A DNA stretch of 64,000 nucleotides from Seongchinamella unica (lineage in GTDB: Bacteria > Pseudomonadota > Gammaproteobacteria > Pseudomonadales > Halieaceae). The stretch is taken from the NCBI RefSeq assembly GCF_004354085.1, contig NZ_SMSE01000002.1:248001-312000 (forward strand), in the 5' to 3' direction. Below the pieces are notes generated by a model. That model did no database searches. It was not told the origin of the DNA and worked only from the letters and a program-made list of their open reading frames with translations. Both the position numbers and the translations under genes were made by a program. Each line of letters starts with the position of its first letter. Position 1 is the stretch's first letter. Positions 29,642 through 38,452 of this stretch are shown here, piece by piece.

Positions 29642-31198
29642 ATGCTGAGATTAACCAGGTCGCTTGTGGTTGGCGCTTTAGCCAGCGTCGCGATAAGTGT
29701 TCAGGCCGCCGACAAACCCAATATCCTGGTGGTATGGGGTGACGACGTCGGCCAGTCGAATATATCTGCCTACACCATGGGGATGATGGGTTACCAGACT
29801 CCCAACATCGACCGGATTGCCAATGAAGGCATGATCTTCACCGATTACTATGGCGAGCAGAGCTGCACCGCAGGTCGCTCCTCGTTCATCATGGGCCAGT
29901 CCGTGTTCCGTACAGGGCTGAGCAAGGTCGGCTTGCCGGGTGCGGAATTGGGTATGCGAGAGGAAGACCCAACCATTGCCGGACTGCTGAAAAATCACGG
30001 TTATGTCACCGGCCAGTTCGGCAAGAACCACCTGGGCGACCGGGATGAGCACCTGCCTACCAACCACGGTTTCGACGAGTTTTATGGCAACCTGTATCAC
30101 CTTAACGCAGAGGAGGAACCGGAAAATGCCGACTATCCGACTGATCCCGCGTTCCGTGAGAAGTTTGGCCCCCGCGGCGTTATCCGCTCATCGGCTGATG
30201 GCAAGATCGAGGACACCGGCCCCCTGACCAGGAAGCGGATGGAAATAGTTGACGACGACACCTCCGCCGAAGCGCTCAAGTTTATTGAGAACGCAGTGAA
30301 GGCCGACAAGCCTTTCTTCGTATGGTGGAGTGGCACCCGCATGCACTTCCGCACCCACGTCTCTGACGAAAAGATGAAGTGGTGTCAGGAAATGTACCCG
30401 CGTCGGGGTAAGGACCCTTACACCTGCGGCATGCTCGAGCACGACGCCCATATCGGCCTGTTCCTCGACAAGCTGGATGAACTGGGCGTTGCCGACAACA
30501 CCATCGTGTTCTACTCCACGGATAACGGTCCGCACATGAACACCTGGCCTGACTCTGCAATGACGCCGTTCCGTGGTGAGAAAAACACCAACTGGGAAGG
30601 CGGCTGGCGAGTGCCTGCCATGGTGCGCTGGCCGGGTAAAATCGAAGCCGGCAGCATCTCCAATGACATCATGCACCACATGGACTGGCTGCCCACTTTC
30701 CTGGCGGCAGCGGGCGAGCCTGACGTGAAGGAGAAACTGCTCAAGGGGCATCGCGCGATTGGCCGCAATTACAAGGTGCACCTGGACGGCTACAACTTCC
30801 TGCCCCTGTTGACCGGCGAGGCCGAGAAGGATCCGCGAGACGAGATATTCTATTTCTCCGACGACGGTGACCTGACGGCGCTGCGTTACCGTGACTGGAA
30901 ACTGGTGTTCATGGAGCAGAAAACCCAGGGTGGCTTCCGGGTATGGATGGATCCGTTCGTGCCGTTGCGCGTGCCGCTGATCTTCAACCTGCGCCGTGAC
31001 CCCTACGAGCGTGCACCCCTGACATCCAATACCTATTATGACTGGATGATCGACCGTGCCTACATGCTGGTACCTGCCCAGGCGTATGTAGGGGAGTTCC
31101 TGGAGACCTTCAAGAAGTACCCGCCGCGGCAGAAAGCGGCCAGCTTCTCGCTCGACCAGGTCATGGAAAAACTGTCCGATCCGGGCGGCGCCCAGTAA
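29642..31198 (+). CDS. Arylsulfatase-type sulfatase (exported)
   Basis: Signal peptide (MLRLTRSLVVGALASVAISV...) then a sulfatase domain. The active-site Cys75 lies in C-T-A-G-R, the CxAxR variant of the signature that is converted to formylglycine. Metal ligands are in WGDDVGQSN near the N-terminus and YSTDNGP later. ATG at 29642 is chosen because AAAGGAG lies 6 nt upstream. The family includes hydrolases of sulfated polysaccharides and aryl sulfates; substrate unknown. No maturation enzyme gene is visible in the window. A terminator follows. Confidence 0.9.
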   Translation: MLRLTRSLVVGALASVAISVQAADKPNILVVWGDDVGQSNISAYTMGMMGYQTPNIDRIANEGMIFTDYYGEQSCTAGRSSFIMGQSVFRTGLSKVGLPGAELGMREEDPTIAGLLKNHGYVTGQFGKNHLGDRDEHLPTNHGFDEFYGNLYHLNAEEEPENADYPTDPAFREKFGPRGVIRSSADGKIEDTGPLTRKRMEIVDDDTSAEALKFIENAVKADKPFFVWWSGTRMHFRTHVSDEKMKWCQEMYPRRGKDPYTCGMLEHDAHIGLFLDKLDELGVADNTIVFYSTDNGPHMNTWPDSAMTPFRGEKNTNWEGGWRVPAMVRWPGKIEAGSISNDIMHHMDWLPTFLAAAGEPDVKEKLLKGHRAIGRNYKVHLDGYNFLPLLTGEAEKDPRDEIFYFSDDGDLTALRYRDWKLVFMEQKTQGGFRVWMDPFVPLRVPLIFNLRRDPYERAPLTSNTYYDWMIDRAYMLVPAQAYVGEFLETFKKYPPRQKAASFSLDQVMEKLSDPGGAQ

Positions 31199-31215
31199 GG
31201 TCGCAAATCAGACAA

Positions 31216-31240
31216 AAGGCCTCTTCGGAGGCCTTTTTTA
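31216..31240 (+). terminator. Rho-independent terminator of the sulfatase gene
   Basis: AAAGGCCTC-TTCG-GAGGCCTTT followed by further T residues, 18 nt after the stop. Confidence 0.9.
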
Positions 31241-31282
31241 TGTCCGTCGTTTGAGTTCAGCCTGTTTCCCAGCCCTTGATGT

Positions 31283-33361
31283 TCAGGTGGTTGATGTCGC
31301 CCGGGGGAACCACATGTGCACCGTCACGCCAGGTGGATTTACCAGGTTGCTGGCCGTTACCCGGCCCTGGTGGTATTCACAAATCAGCCGCACCACGTGC
31401 AGACCCAGCCCAAGGTGAACGGTATCGCCCGCGCTTGCGCGTTGCGACACCATGGGATCGAACATGGACTGGGCCAGGGCGGGAGATAGCGTGGGCCCCA
31501 CGTTACTCACCGCCAGTTCCCAGCCTCCCTGTTTGCCGCCCAGCGAGAGGGTGATGGGTGCACCCGGTTCGCTGAAGGACACGGCGTTATCCATCAGTTT
31601 GTCCAGCGCCTGGATAATCAGCTCCGGGACACCGTTAATCCGGGCCTGCACGGTGTCCACTGCCAGTCCGATCGCATATTGCGGGTAAACCGCCTGATAG
31701 GCCTTATGGACTTCCTGTAGCAGCGGCACCAGGTCCAGCAGTATCAGCGGATTGCTGCGAATGCTCTCTTCCAGTCGCGATGCCTCGCTCATGGCATCGA
31801 GAATTCGCCGCAGGCGATCCAGCCCGTCACGGGCGCGATTTACATACACCGCCTGGTCCGGCTGGTGCTCCTGCTCCAGGTTTTCCAGCGAGGTCTGGAT
31901 AATGGCGATGGGGGTCCGCAATTCGTGCGAGAGCTTGCGGCTCAACGTGCGCAGATAGTCGTTGTACTCGCGCAGCTTTTCCAGCAGGGCCGCATAGTGA
32001 CGCGAGAGCTCACCGATTTCATCAGCTGCCCCGCTCGCCGGGAAGGCGCCGCTGATGGAACCATCAGGCGCAATCACCCGACTGGCGGCCTGGCTCAGCC
32101 TCCGTATGCGCAGGGACAGCACGCTGGCATAACCGAGCAGTCCCAGTGCGCCGAGACCAATGGCAAACAGGCTGTAACCCAACAGTCGGCTGAACGCCTG
32201 GTCGGTCAGTGACAGGTACTGTTCACCGGACTCACTGACCAGCACGCTGCCGATCACCTGGCCCTGGTGGCGTATCGGCGCAGCGGCGCTGAGCAGGGTG
32301 TGGGTACTGCTGCCAGTCGCCCGGTAACGATAGCTGCCCGGATTGCCCGCCAGGGCGCCTGCCACGCCCGGGCCGGCCATTTTTCCCGCCTGTGCGGCAA
32401 CGGGCGGGGAGGGCAGATCGGTCTCGGCGAGCACACTGCGGTAGATCAGGCGCAGCAACCAGAAGGTGTCCGGGATGCTGGCGTCGCTGGCCGCCGGTGC
32501 CAGTTCGCCGACCCGCCAGCGCTGATTGTCACTGACCTCGATTTTACGGCCGCCATGGGCGAAGGGTGCCAGCGCAGTTTGCAGCGCGTCACTGCTGTAA
32601 ATCAGCCATGGGGGTGCCCGGGTTTCCAGCGGCGAGACATTACCCAGGGTTTCAACGGGACCGCTTGCCCGGGCACCGGTGTTAATCACGTAGAAACCCA
32701 GGCGCTCTCCGGTGTAGGACAGGGGAATCTCCAACTCCAGGGTGTAGCCGCCCCGGGCATCCTGCCAGAAACCGGCGATTCGGCCCGGGTCGATGCCCCG
32801 CAGGCGGCGACCGGCGGCCTGGGCCCGAACACTGCCCGGTGCGGCGGTGGCGATCACGTACTCCTGGCGTCTGCCATCGCGCCAGGTGCGCAGTATCAAG
32901 CGGTCGCCATTGGGTTCGCGGGACAGACCCGGGTTATGGTAGATCACCTCGGGATCCTGAACCTTGAGTAGCAGGAACAGGGAGTTGCCCCGGGTCAGCG
33001 CCCGGTAGCTCAGCGCCAGCGGCGCCGTCAGGTCCGGGTTACTCAGCGTGTATTCCGCAATGTCCTCCCAGCCATCGGCGTAGCCGTCTACTGAAATGTA
33101 GTGCTGTGCGGGCAGGGCATACACGGAGGGGCGCGGGTCCTCGCGGGTGACGATACGGGCCGGGTCCGGATATATCAGCTCCTGACGGGCGCCGATCACC
33201 GCCGCAACGGCCTCGGCCGTGGCCTGCAGGGCCTGCTCCTGGCCGTGGCGCAACGCGCCCTCCATCTCGCGGATAAACTGGCAACCCGCCCAGGGCAGTG
33301 ACAGCAACAGCACCGATACCAGTATTAGCTGCCGGCGCAGGCTGAAGGTCAGCCTTTCCAT
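31283..33361 (-). CDS. pdsS: Dedicated sortase system histidine kinase (PdsS-like)
   Basis: 692-aa membrane sensor kinase. An N-terminal helix (about 10-27) and a second helix near residues 390-415 enclose a large periplasmic sensor domain with a carbohydrate-binding-like stretch (SVDGYADGWEDIAEY; LELEIPLSYTGERLGFYV). A HAMP-like linker, H-box LSHELRTP (His479), N-box NAVSFSE and G-box LGLGLHVV follow. This domain layout matches the kinases that accompany the single sortase of marine proteobacteria. It overlaps the regulator gene by 13 bp. Confidence 0.88.
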   Translation of the reverse strand: MERLTFSLRRQLILVSVLLLSLPWAGCQFIREMEGALRHGQEQALQATAEAVAAVIGARQELIYPDPARIVTREDPRPSVYALPAQHYISVDGYADGWEDIAEYTLSNPDLTAPLALSYRALTRGNSLFLLLKVQDPEVIYHNPGLSREPNGDRLILRTWRDGRRQEYVIATAAPGSVRAQAAGRRLRGIDPGRIAGFWQDARGGYTLELEIPLSYTGERLGFYVINTGARASGPVETLGNVSPLETRAPPWLIYSSDALQTALAPFAHGGRKIEVSDNQRWRVGELAPAASDASIPDTFWLLRLIYRSVLAETDLPSPPVAAQAGKMAGPGVAGALAGNPGSYRYRATGSSTHTLLSAAAPIRHQGQVIGSVLVSESGEQYLSLTDQAFSRLLGYSLFAIGLGALGLLGYASVLSLRIRRLSQAASRVIAPDGSISGAFPASGAADEIGELSRHYAALLEKLREYNDYLRTLSRKLSHELRTPIAIIQTSLENLEQEHQPDQAVYVNRARDGLDRLRRILDAMSEASRLEESIRSNPLILLDLVPLLQEVHKAYQAVYPQYAIGLAVDTVQARINGVPELIIQALDKLMDNAVSFSEPGAPITLSLGGKQGGWELAVSNVGPTLSPALAQSMFDPMVSQRASAGDTVHLGLGLHVVRLICEYHQGRVTASNLVNPPGVTVHMWFPRATSTT

Positions 33362-34038
33362 CGGTAGCCCATGCCGTAGGCCGTTTCGATGTGCTCAAAC
33401 GCCGGATCCAGGGCCTGGAATTTGCGACGGATGCGCTTGATGTGTGAGGTAATCGTGTTGTCGTCCAACACCACGTTGGCCTGGTCCATCAGCTGCTGGC
33501 GATTTTTAACATGGCCGGGGTGCAGCGCCAGGGTGTGGACGATCCAGAATTCGGTGACGGTGAGTTCCAGCGCCTGACCGCGCCAGCTGGTGGTCATGCG
33601 TTCCCGGTTCAGCTCCAGCTTGCCCTGGCGCACCAGGTGCTGCTCCTGTTCCGGTATGCGCAGCGCATCGACCCGGCGCAGCAGGGCATTGATCCGCGCA
33701 CTGAGTTGCGCCTGGCTGATGTCCTTGGTCAGGTACTCATCCGCCCCCAGCCGGAAGCCGGAGATAATATCCAGTTCGGAATCCCTGGCGGTGAGGAAGA
33801 CGATGGGTAGCACCGGCGATTGTGCCCGTAATTCCCGGCACAGCTCGAATCCACCTTCCATTTCCTCACCCAGGCCCACATCGATGATGGCCAGGTCGGG
33901 CAATTGCCGGGTAAATGCCTCGGCGGCGGTGGCTTTACTGGGGTACAGGGATACGCGAAAACCCTGGCGCTGAAGGTGGTCGCGATAATTGGCGGCAATC
34001 GCAGCCTCGTCCTCGACGATGGCGATGTGCTTCTGCAT
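33349..34038 (-). CDS. pdsR: Dedicated sortase system response regulator (PdsR-like, OmpR family)
   Basis: 229-aa regulator with a receiver domain (phosphoacceptor Asp53 in LAIIDVGLG; conserved Lys109 in YLTKD) and a C-terminal winged helix (ETAYGMGYRWKG). It is upstream of and overlapping the kinase gene and divergent from the sortase target gene. A pair of 10-bp direct repeats in the shared intergenic region is a candidate binding site. Confidence 0.92.
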   Translation of the reverse strand: MQKHIAIVEDEAAIAANYRDHLQRQGFRVSLYPSKATAAEAFTRQLPDLAIIDVGLGEEMEGGFELCRELRAQSPVLPIVFLTARDSELDIISGFRLGADEYLTKDISQAQLSARINALLRRVDALRIPEQEQHLVRQGKLELNRERMTTSWRGQALELTVTEFWIVHTLALHPGHVKNRQQLMDQANVVLDDNTITSHIKRIRRKFQALDPAFEHIETAYGMGYRWKG

Positions 34039-34105
34039 CTGGGCTTCCTGGGTATTGCCGATGTGTCCATGGTTTCAAATAACACCCGGCGGCTCAAGCG
34101 GGCGC

Positions 34106-34168
34106 CACAATTGATCACAATTGGCCATCCCCGTGCCACTTTCCGTCCCCGATTTTGCCACTTCCGTT
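34106..34168. promoter_or_regulatory. Candidate PdsR operator: two sets of direct repeats
   Basis: CACAATTGAT (34106-34115) is directly followed by CACAATTGGC (34116-34125), a 10-bp period typical of OmpR-family sites. A second pair, TGCCACTTTCCGT (34134-34146) and TGCCACTTCCGTT (34156-34168), is spaced 22 bp, two helical turns. Both lie in the 166-bp gap between the divergent regulator and target genes. Function is inferred. Confidence 0.5.
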
Positions 34169-34204
34169 CGCTGTACTGGGGCAAATGAACTCGGAGACAC
34201 GGCG

Positions 34205-36382
34205 ATGCCAACCTTGCAACTGAATCGGATTCTTGCCCGGGATATACAGCGCTTTGGCCGCCTTTCCTGGTGGCTGCTGTTCCGCTGCCTGCCGGCGTTG
34301 ATACTGGCCGCCTTGAGCCTGCTGGTTCTCGGTGCTGCCGCGGTGAGGGCGCAAGCTTCCCTTGCGGAGGTGGAGGGTGGGCAGCTCATCCTGCGCGATG
34401 AGTCAGGGCAACGCACGGCAGCCCTGGCCCAGCGAACGAAGGTTGATGTGGAGGTGACCGGCATGATCGCCATCGTCACCCTGGAGCAACAGTTCCGCAA
34501 CAGGGGCGGCGAATGGATGGAGGGGGTCTACGCCTTTCCGCTGCCTGAGCAGGGCGCAGTCCGGCACCTGGAGATGCGGGTGGGTGAGCGGCGGATCGTC
34601 GGCGAGATTCGCGAGCGGGCACAGGCACAGCAAATTTATCGCGAGGCCAGGGCGGCGGGAAAGAAAAGTTCGCTGGTGGAGCAGCAAAGACCCAACCTGT
34701 TCACCAGCCGGGTGGCAAACATCGCCCCGGGCGAGTCTGTCAGCGTGAGGCTGGAGTATGTCCAGCAGGTGAACTTTGACGGCGGCCGCTTCTCCCTGCG
34801 ACTGCCTACCACGATCACCCCCCGTTACATTCCCGGCATCAGTCCGGCCCGGCAGGTGGAGCAGGGCAGCGAAACACTGAGCGTATTGCCCGGCCTCGGC
34901 TGGGCGAAGCCGACCGACCGGGTAGTTGACGCCGACCAGATTACCCCCCTGTTGCATCCCCGGCCGGGGAATGATGACGATCCACGCAATGCCCTGGAAC
35001 TGCGCGTCCGGCTGGACATGGGTATGCCATTGACCGAGGTCCATTCCCCCTATCATGACATTGCCCTCAGTCGCCGGGCCGGAATCTATGAAATTGTCCT
35101 GGCCCGCGGCGTGGCTGAAATGGACAGGGACTTCGAACTGCAGTGGACTCCCGTGTCCGGTAGTGCGCCTTCGGCGGCATTTTTCATCGAGAAATTCGCT
35201 GGCGAATACTACGGCCTGTTGCTGCTGGTCCCCCCTGGGCCGGAGCGGGCACCGGCGCCCACCCCGCGGGAGATCGTGTTTGTCGTTGACACCTCCGGCT
35301 CAATGGGCGGAGTCTCCATCCGCCAGGCACGGCAAAGCCTGGCGCGTGCGCTTCAGCATCTGCGCCCGGAGGATCGCTTCAATATCATTCAGTTCAACTC
35401 CAGCCACCATGCCCTGTTTCGACGGGCGGCCCCGGCGACCCGGCATAACCTGCAACTGGCGGGGGAATATGTACGCCACCTGCGGGCCACCGGGGGCACC
35501 GAGATGATGCCCGCGCTGCAGGCAGCGCTGGCGCCTGCCGCAGCAGCGGATGAATTCAGCCCGCAGCCGGCGCTGCGCCAGGTGATTTTCATTACCGACG
35601 GCGCGGTGGGCAACGAGCAGGCCTTGTTCGAGGTGATCGTGCGGGAACTGGGGCCAAGCCGGCTGTTCACGGTGGGAATCGGTTCCGCGCCAAACAGTTG
35701 GTTCATGCGTAAGGCGGCCGAATTCGGCCGAGGGACCTATACCTACATCAGTGACGTCGCCGAAGTGGGTGCCACCATGGATGCCCTGTTCCGTCAGCTG
35801 TCGTTTCCCATAGCGACCTCGTTAACCGTGGACTGGCCGGACGGAGTGGAACCGTGGCCATCAAGAATACCCGATCTCTACCTGGGTGAGCCCCTGCTGG
35901 TCGCTGTCAGGCTGGGTGCGCAGTTGCCCGATGCAGACCTGCTGGTGCGCGGCCGTGTGGGCGAGCGGGAGTGGGCAACCACGCTGGAATTTTTCCAGGG
36001 TTCGGACCCCGTCCACGTGGACGATCACCGGGGCGTGGCTGCGGTCTGGGCGCGCAGCAAAATTTCCGCACTGCTGGACATGAAGGCTCATGGCAAGGAC
36101 GATGACTGGGTGCGCGACCGGGTGCTGCCCCTGGCGCTCGAGCACCGCCTGATGAGCCCCTACACCAGCTTTGTCGCCGTGGAGCAGCAGCCGAGCAGGC
36201 CCGATGCCCGCGCCCTGGACAGTAACCCGGTGCCGAATACACGCCCCCGTGGCCAGAGCCCGCAGACCTTCGCCTACCCGCACACCGCGACAACTGCCGC
36301 GGCAAATGTCTGGCTGGGCAGCTTCCTGTTGCTGCTGGCGCTGTTCGCAAGGGCATTCCGGGAGGAGGAACAGGATGGTTAG
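34205..36382 (+). CDS. Marine proteobacterial sortase target protein (VIT and vWA domains)
   Basis: 725-aa surface protein. A long N-terminal signal/anchor segment is followed by a vault/inter-alpha-trypsin (VIT) domain (about 55-190), a von Willebrand A domain with MIDAS motif DTSGS (Asp362), and a C-terminal sorting signal: Y-P-H-T-A (691-695), a hydrophobic helix (about 702-718) and charged tail FREEEQDG. The motif departs from LPxTG. ATG 34205 has GGAG 8 nt upstream; the frame is open back to 34121. It overlaps the sortase gene by 8 bp, and is presumably that enzyme's substrate. Confidence 0.9.
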   Translation: MPTLQLNRILARDIQRFGRLSWWLLFRCLPALILAALSLLVLGAAAVRAQASLAEVEGGQLILRDESGQRTAALAQRTKVDVEVTGMIAIVTLEQQFRNRGGEWMEGVYAFPLPEQGAVRHLEMRVGERRIVGEIRERAQAQQIYREARAAGKKSSLVEQQRPNLFTSRVANIAPGESVSVRLEYVQQVNFDGGRFSLRLPTTITPRYIPGISPARQVEQGSETLSVLPGLGWAKPTDRVVDADQITPLLHPRPGNDDDPRNALELRVRLDMGMPLTEVHSPYHDIALSRRAGIYEIVLARGVAEMDRDFELQWTPVSGSAPSAAFFIEKFAGEYYGLLLLVPPGPERAPAPTPREIVFVVDTSGSMGGVSIRQARQSLARALQHLRPEDRFNIIQFNSSHHALFRRAAPATRHNLQLAGEYVRHLRATGGTEMMPALQAALAPAAAADEFSPQPALRQVIFITDGAVGNEQALFEVIVRELGPSRLFTVGIGSAPNSWFMRKAAEFGRGTYTYISDVAEVGATMDALFRQLSFPIATSLTVDWPDGVEPWPSRIPDLYLGEPLLVAVRLGAQLPDADLLVRGRVGEREWATTLEFFQGSDPVHVDDHRGVAAVWARSKISALLDMKAHGKDDDWVRDRVLPLALEHRLMSPYTSFVAVEQQPSRPDARALDSNPVPNTRPRGQSPQTFAYPHTATTAAANVWLGSFLLLLALFARAFREEEQDG

Positions 36383-37004
36383 CCCGCTGTCGCGCATCTC
36401 TGCCCTGCTGCTACTGCTTGCCGCCAGTCACCAGCTCGGCACTGCGCTGCTTATCCAGCTCAAGGCGCAGCTGGCCCCTCGGCTGGTCGAACGGGCCTGG
36501 GCCCAGAGTCTGGCGCAGGACGGCCGGCCGGTAAAACCCTGGCCCTGGGCTGACACCTGGCCGATGGCCAGGCTGGAGATTCCCGCACTGGCGGAATCGC
36601 AACTGGTGCTGGCCGGGGACACGGGCAACGTGCTGGCTTTCGGGCCCGGTCATCAGCGCGCCAGTGCGATGCCGGGGACCCGTGGGGTTGCCGTCATCGG
36701 CGGTCACCGGGACACGCATTTCCGCTTTCTCAGGCACATCGTTCCCGGGCAGCGAATAGTGGTGCAGCTGGCATCCGGCAGGGCCATACATTACCGGGTC
36801 GTGGCGACAGACATTGTCGATGCGTCAAAGGGCGGGATTGCCATTGATTCGGGTGACAACTTGCTGCTGTTAGTGACCTGCTACCCCTTCGACGCGCTCT
36901 CAAGTGACGGTCCCCTGCGGTACCGGGTCATCGCGACACCGGAGCCCCGGCAGGAGGCGTTCGCGCCATCAGCATCAGCAGGCGCCGGCCGATTCATGCT
37001 GTAG
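36375..37004 (+). CDS. Class GN (marine proteobacterial) sortase
   Basis: 209-aa membrane-anchored transpeptidase with an N-terminal helix (about 8-28). The catalytic triad is visible: His111 in IGGHRDTHF, Cys169 in LLVTCYPF and Arg182 (or Arg184) in LRYRV. The start overlaps the end of its target gene and has a strong GGAGGAGGAACAGG site. Gram-negative sortases of this group normally serve one neighbouring target, here the VIT/vWA protein. Confidence 0.93.
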   Translation: MVSPLSRISALLLLLAASHQLGTALLIQLKAQLAPRLVERAWAQSLAQDGRPVKPWPWADTWPMARLEIPALAESQLVLAGDTGNVLAFGPGHQRASAMPGTRGVAVIGGHRDTHFRFLRHIVPGQRIVVQLASGRAIHYRVVATDIVDASKGGIAIDSGDNLLLLVTCYPFDALSSDGPLRYRVIATPEPRQEAFAPSASAGAGRFML

Positions 37005-37038
37005 CGGACAGGGTGCTGGCTGCAATAACACGGACTGC

Positions 37039-37044
37039 TATAAT
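37039..37044 (+). promoter_or_regulatory. Probable -10 box before the WS/DGAT-like gene
   Basis: TATAAT 32 bp before the start codon. The -35 (CTGGCT at 37016) is weak. This suggests the storage-lipid genes can be transcribed separately from the sortase operon. Confidence 0.45.
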
Positions 37045-37075
37045 CCCCAGCCCCTGACCTGGACCGCGAACACCT

Positions 37076-38452
37076 ATGTCGGCAATTACCCTGAAACCGC
37101 TCGATGCCATCTGGCTGATGCTGGAGTCGGATGAAACACCCATGCACGTCGGCGTGCTGGCCACCTTCCGCAAGCCGGCCAACGCCGGGAACAACTTTTA
37201 TGCCGAGATGGCCAGGCAGATGCGGGATGCCGAAGTGGTGGCGCCCTGGAATCTGCGCCTGGGCAGCGGACCGATGCCGAAGCTGGCAGAAGACCGAGGG
37301 TTTGACATCGACTATCATTTCCGTCGCTCGGCCCTGGCGCAGCCCGGCGGTGAGCGGGAACTGGGCCGAATGATCTCGAGGCTGCACAGTTACCCGCTGG
37401 ACCGACGTCGCCCACTGTGGGAGTTTCACCTCATCGAGAGGCTCGAGCGCAACCGCTTTGCCTTTTACATCAAGATCCATCACGCCCTGGTGGATGCCGT
37501 CAACGGTGTGCCGATCCTGCTGTCCACCCTGGCAGCCAGTGCCAGGTCGCGCAACACCCGGCCGCTGTGGGCGCAGCCCATCGCTGCCGCCGGCGCCGGG
37601 GACCTGGTCGAAGATTTCAATGTGCCGGGCCTGGGGCAGACGATGGAGTCACTGGGCGCCATGGCTAAAGCCGCGGCCGGCATGCTGCAGAGCGCCATCC
37701 GACCCAGCGAACGCAACACCTTCCTGTTTCCTCGTGGCACCCCGAGAAGTACCCTCAACCGGCGGATCAATTCCCAGCGCAGGTTTGCCACCCAGCAGTT
37801 ATCCGTTGCCCGCTGCGTTGCCCTGGCGGAAAATACCGGGAGCACGGTCAATGAGATGTTGACCTATTTGTGCGGCTCAACCCTGCGGCGGTTTTTCAAG
37901 GAATACAACGCGCTGCCCGATCATTCACTGATCGGGATGATGCCCGTCTCCCTGCAGGAGCGTGGCCAGCACATCGCCGGCAATGCCATTGCCGGTTTCC
38001 GGGTGCCATTGTGCACTGACGTTGGCGACCCCCTGGCCAGGCTGGCCGCCGTGAAGGAGGGGATGAAAAAGGTGCGTGAAGATCGCGCATCCCTGCCGGA
38101 AGACGCGGTCACCTCCTACGTGATGATGCGCGCCGCGCCCCTGTATGCCAGTCAACTGGGAGGGCTGGGGAGGTGGATTCCGCCGCTGTTTAACCTGGCT
38201 GTTTCCAATACCCGGGGCGCGGACAAACCACTGTATTTCAACGGGTCAAGAATGGAGGCAGTCTACCCGCTGAGCCAACTGATGCAGTTCAGTGCCCTGA
38301 GTATCGATTGTGTGAATTATGCGGGTACCTTCAACGTCGGTTTCACCGGGGCACGGGACACTCTGCCGCACCTGCAACGCATGGCGGTGTACTTCGGCAA
38401 GGCCGTGGACGAACTGGAAGAACTGGTGGCGCAAGGGGAGGTGGTCGAATGA
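37076..38452 (+). CDS. Wax ester synthase/diacylglycerol O-acyltransferase family protein
   Basis: 458-aa acyltransferase homologous to the bacterial WS/DGAT enzymes that esterify fatty alcohols or diacylglycerols with acyl-CoA. It begins with the family segment LKPLDAIWLMLESDETPMHVG and contains PLWEFHLIE. The active-site motif is H-H-A-L-V-D-A (135-141), i.e. HHxxxDG with Ala in the last position, so activity needs proof. The C-terminal condensation-like domain is complete. Its stop overlaps the start of a PHA-synthase-like gene (ATGA). Confidence 0.9.
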   Translation: MSAITLKPLDAIWLMLESDETPMHVGVLATFRKPANAGNNFYAEMARQMRDAEVVAPWNLRLGSGPMPKLAEDRGFDIDYHFRRSALAQPGGERELGRMISRLHSYPLDRRRPLWEFHLIERLERNRFAFYIKIHHALVDAVNGVPILLSTLAASARSRNTRPLWAQPIAAAGAGDLVEDFNVPGLGQTMESLGAMAKAAAGMLQSAIRPSERNTFLFPRGTPRSTLNRRINSQRRFATQQLSVARCVALAENTGSTVNEMLTYLCGSTLRRFFKEYNALPDHSLIGMMPVSLQERGQHIAGNAIAGFRVPLCTDVGDPLARLAAVKEGMKKVREDRASLPEDAVTSYVMMRAAPLYASQLGGLGRWIPPLFNLAVSNTRGADKPLYFNGSRMEAVYPLSQLMQFSALSIDCVNYAGTFNVGFTGARDTLPHLQRMAVYFGKAVDELEELVAQGEVVE

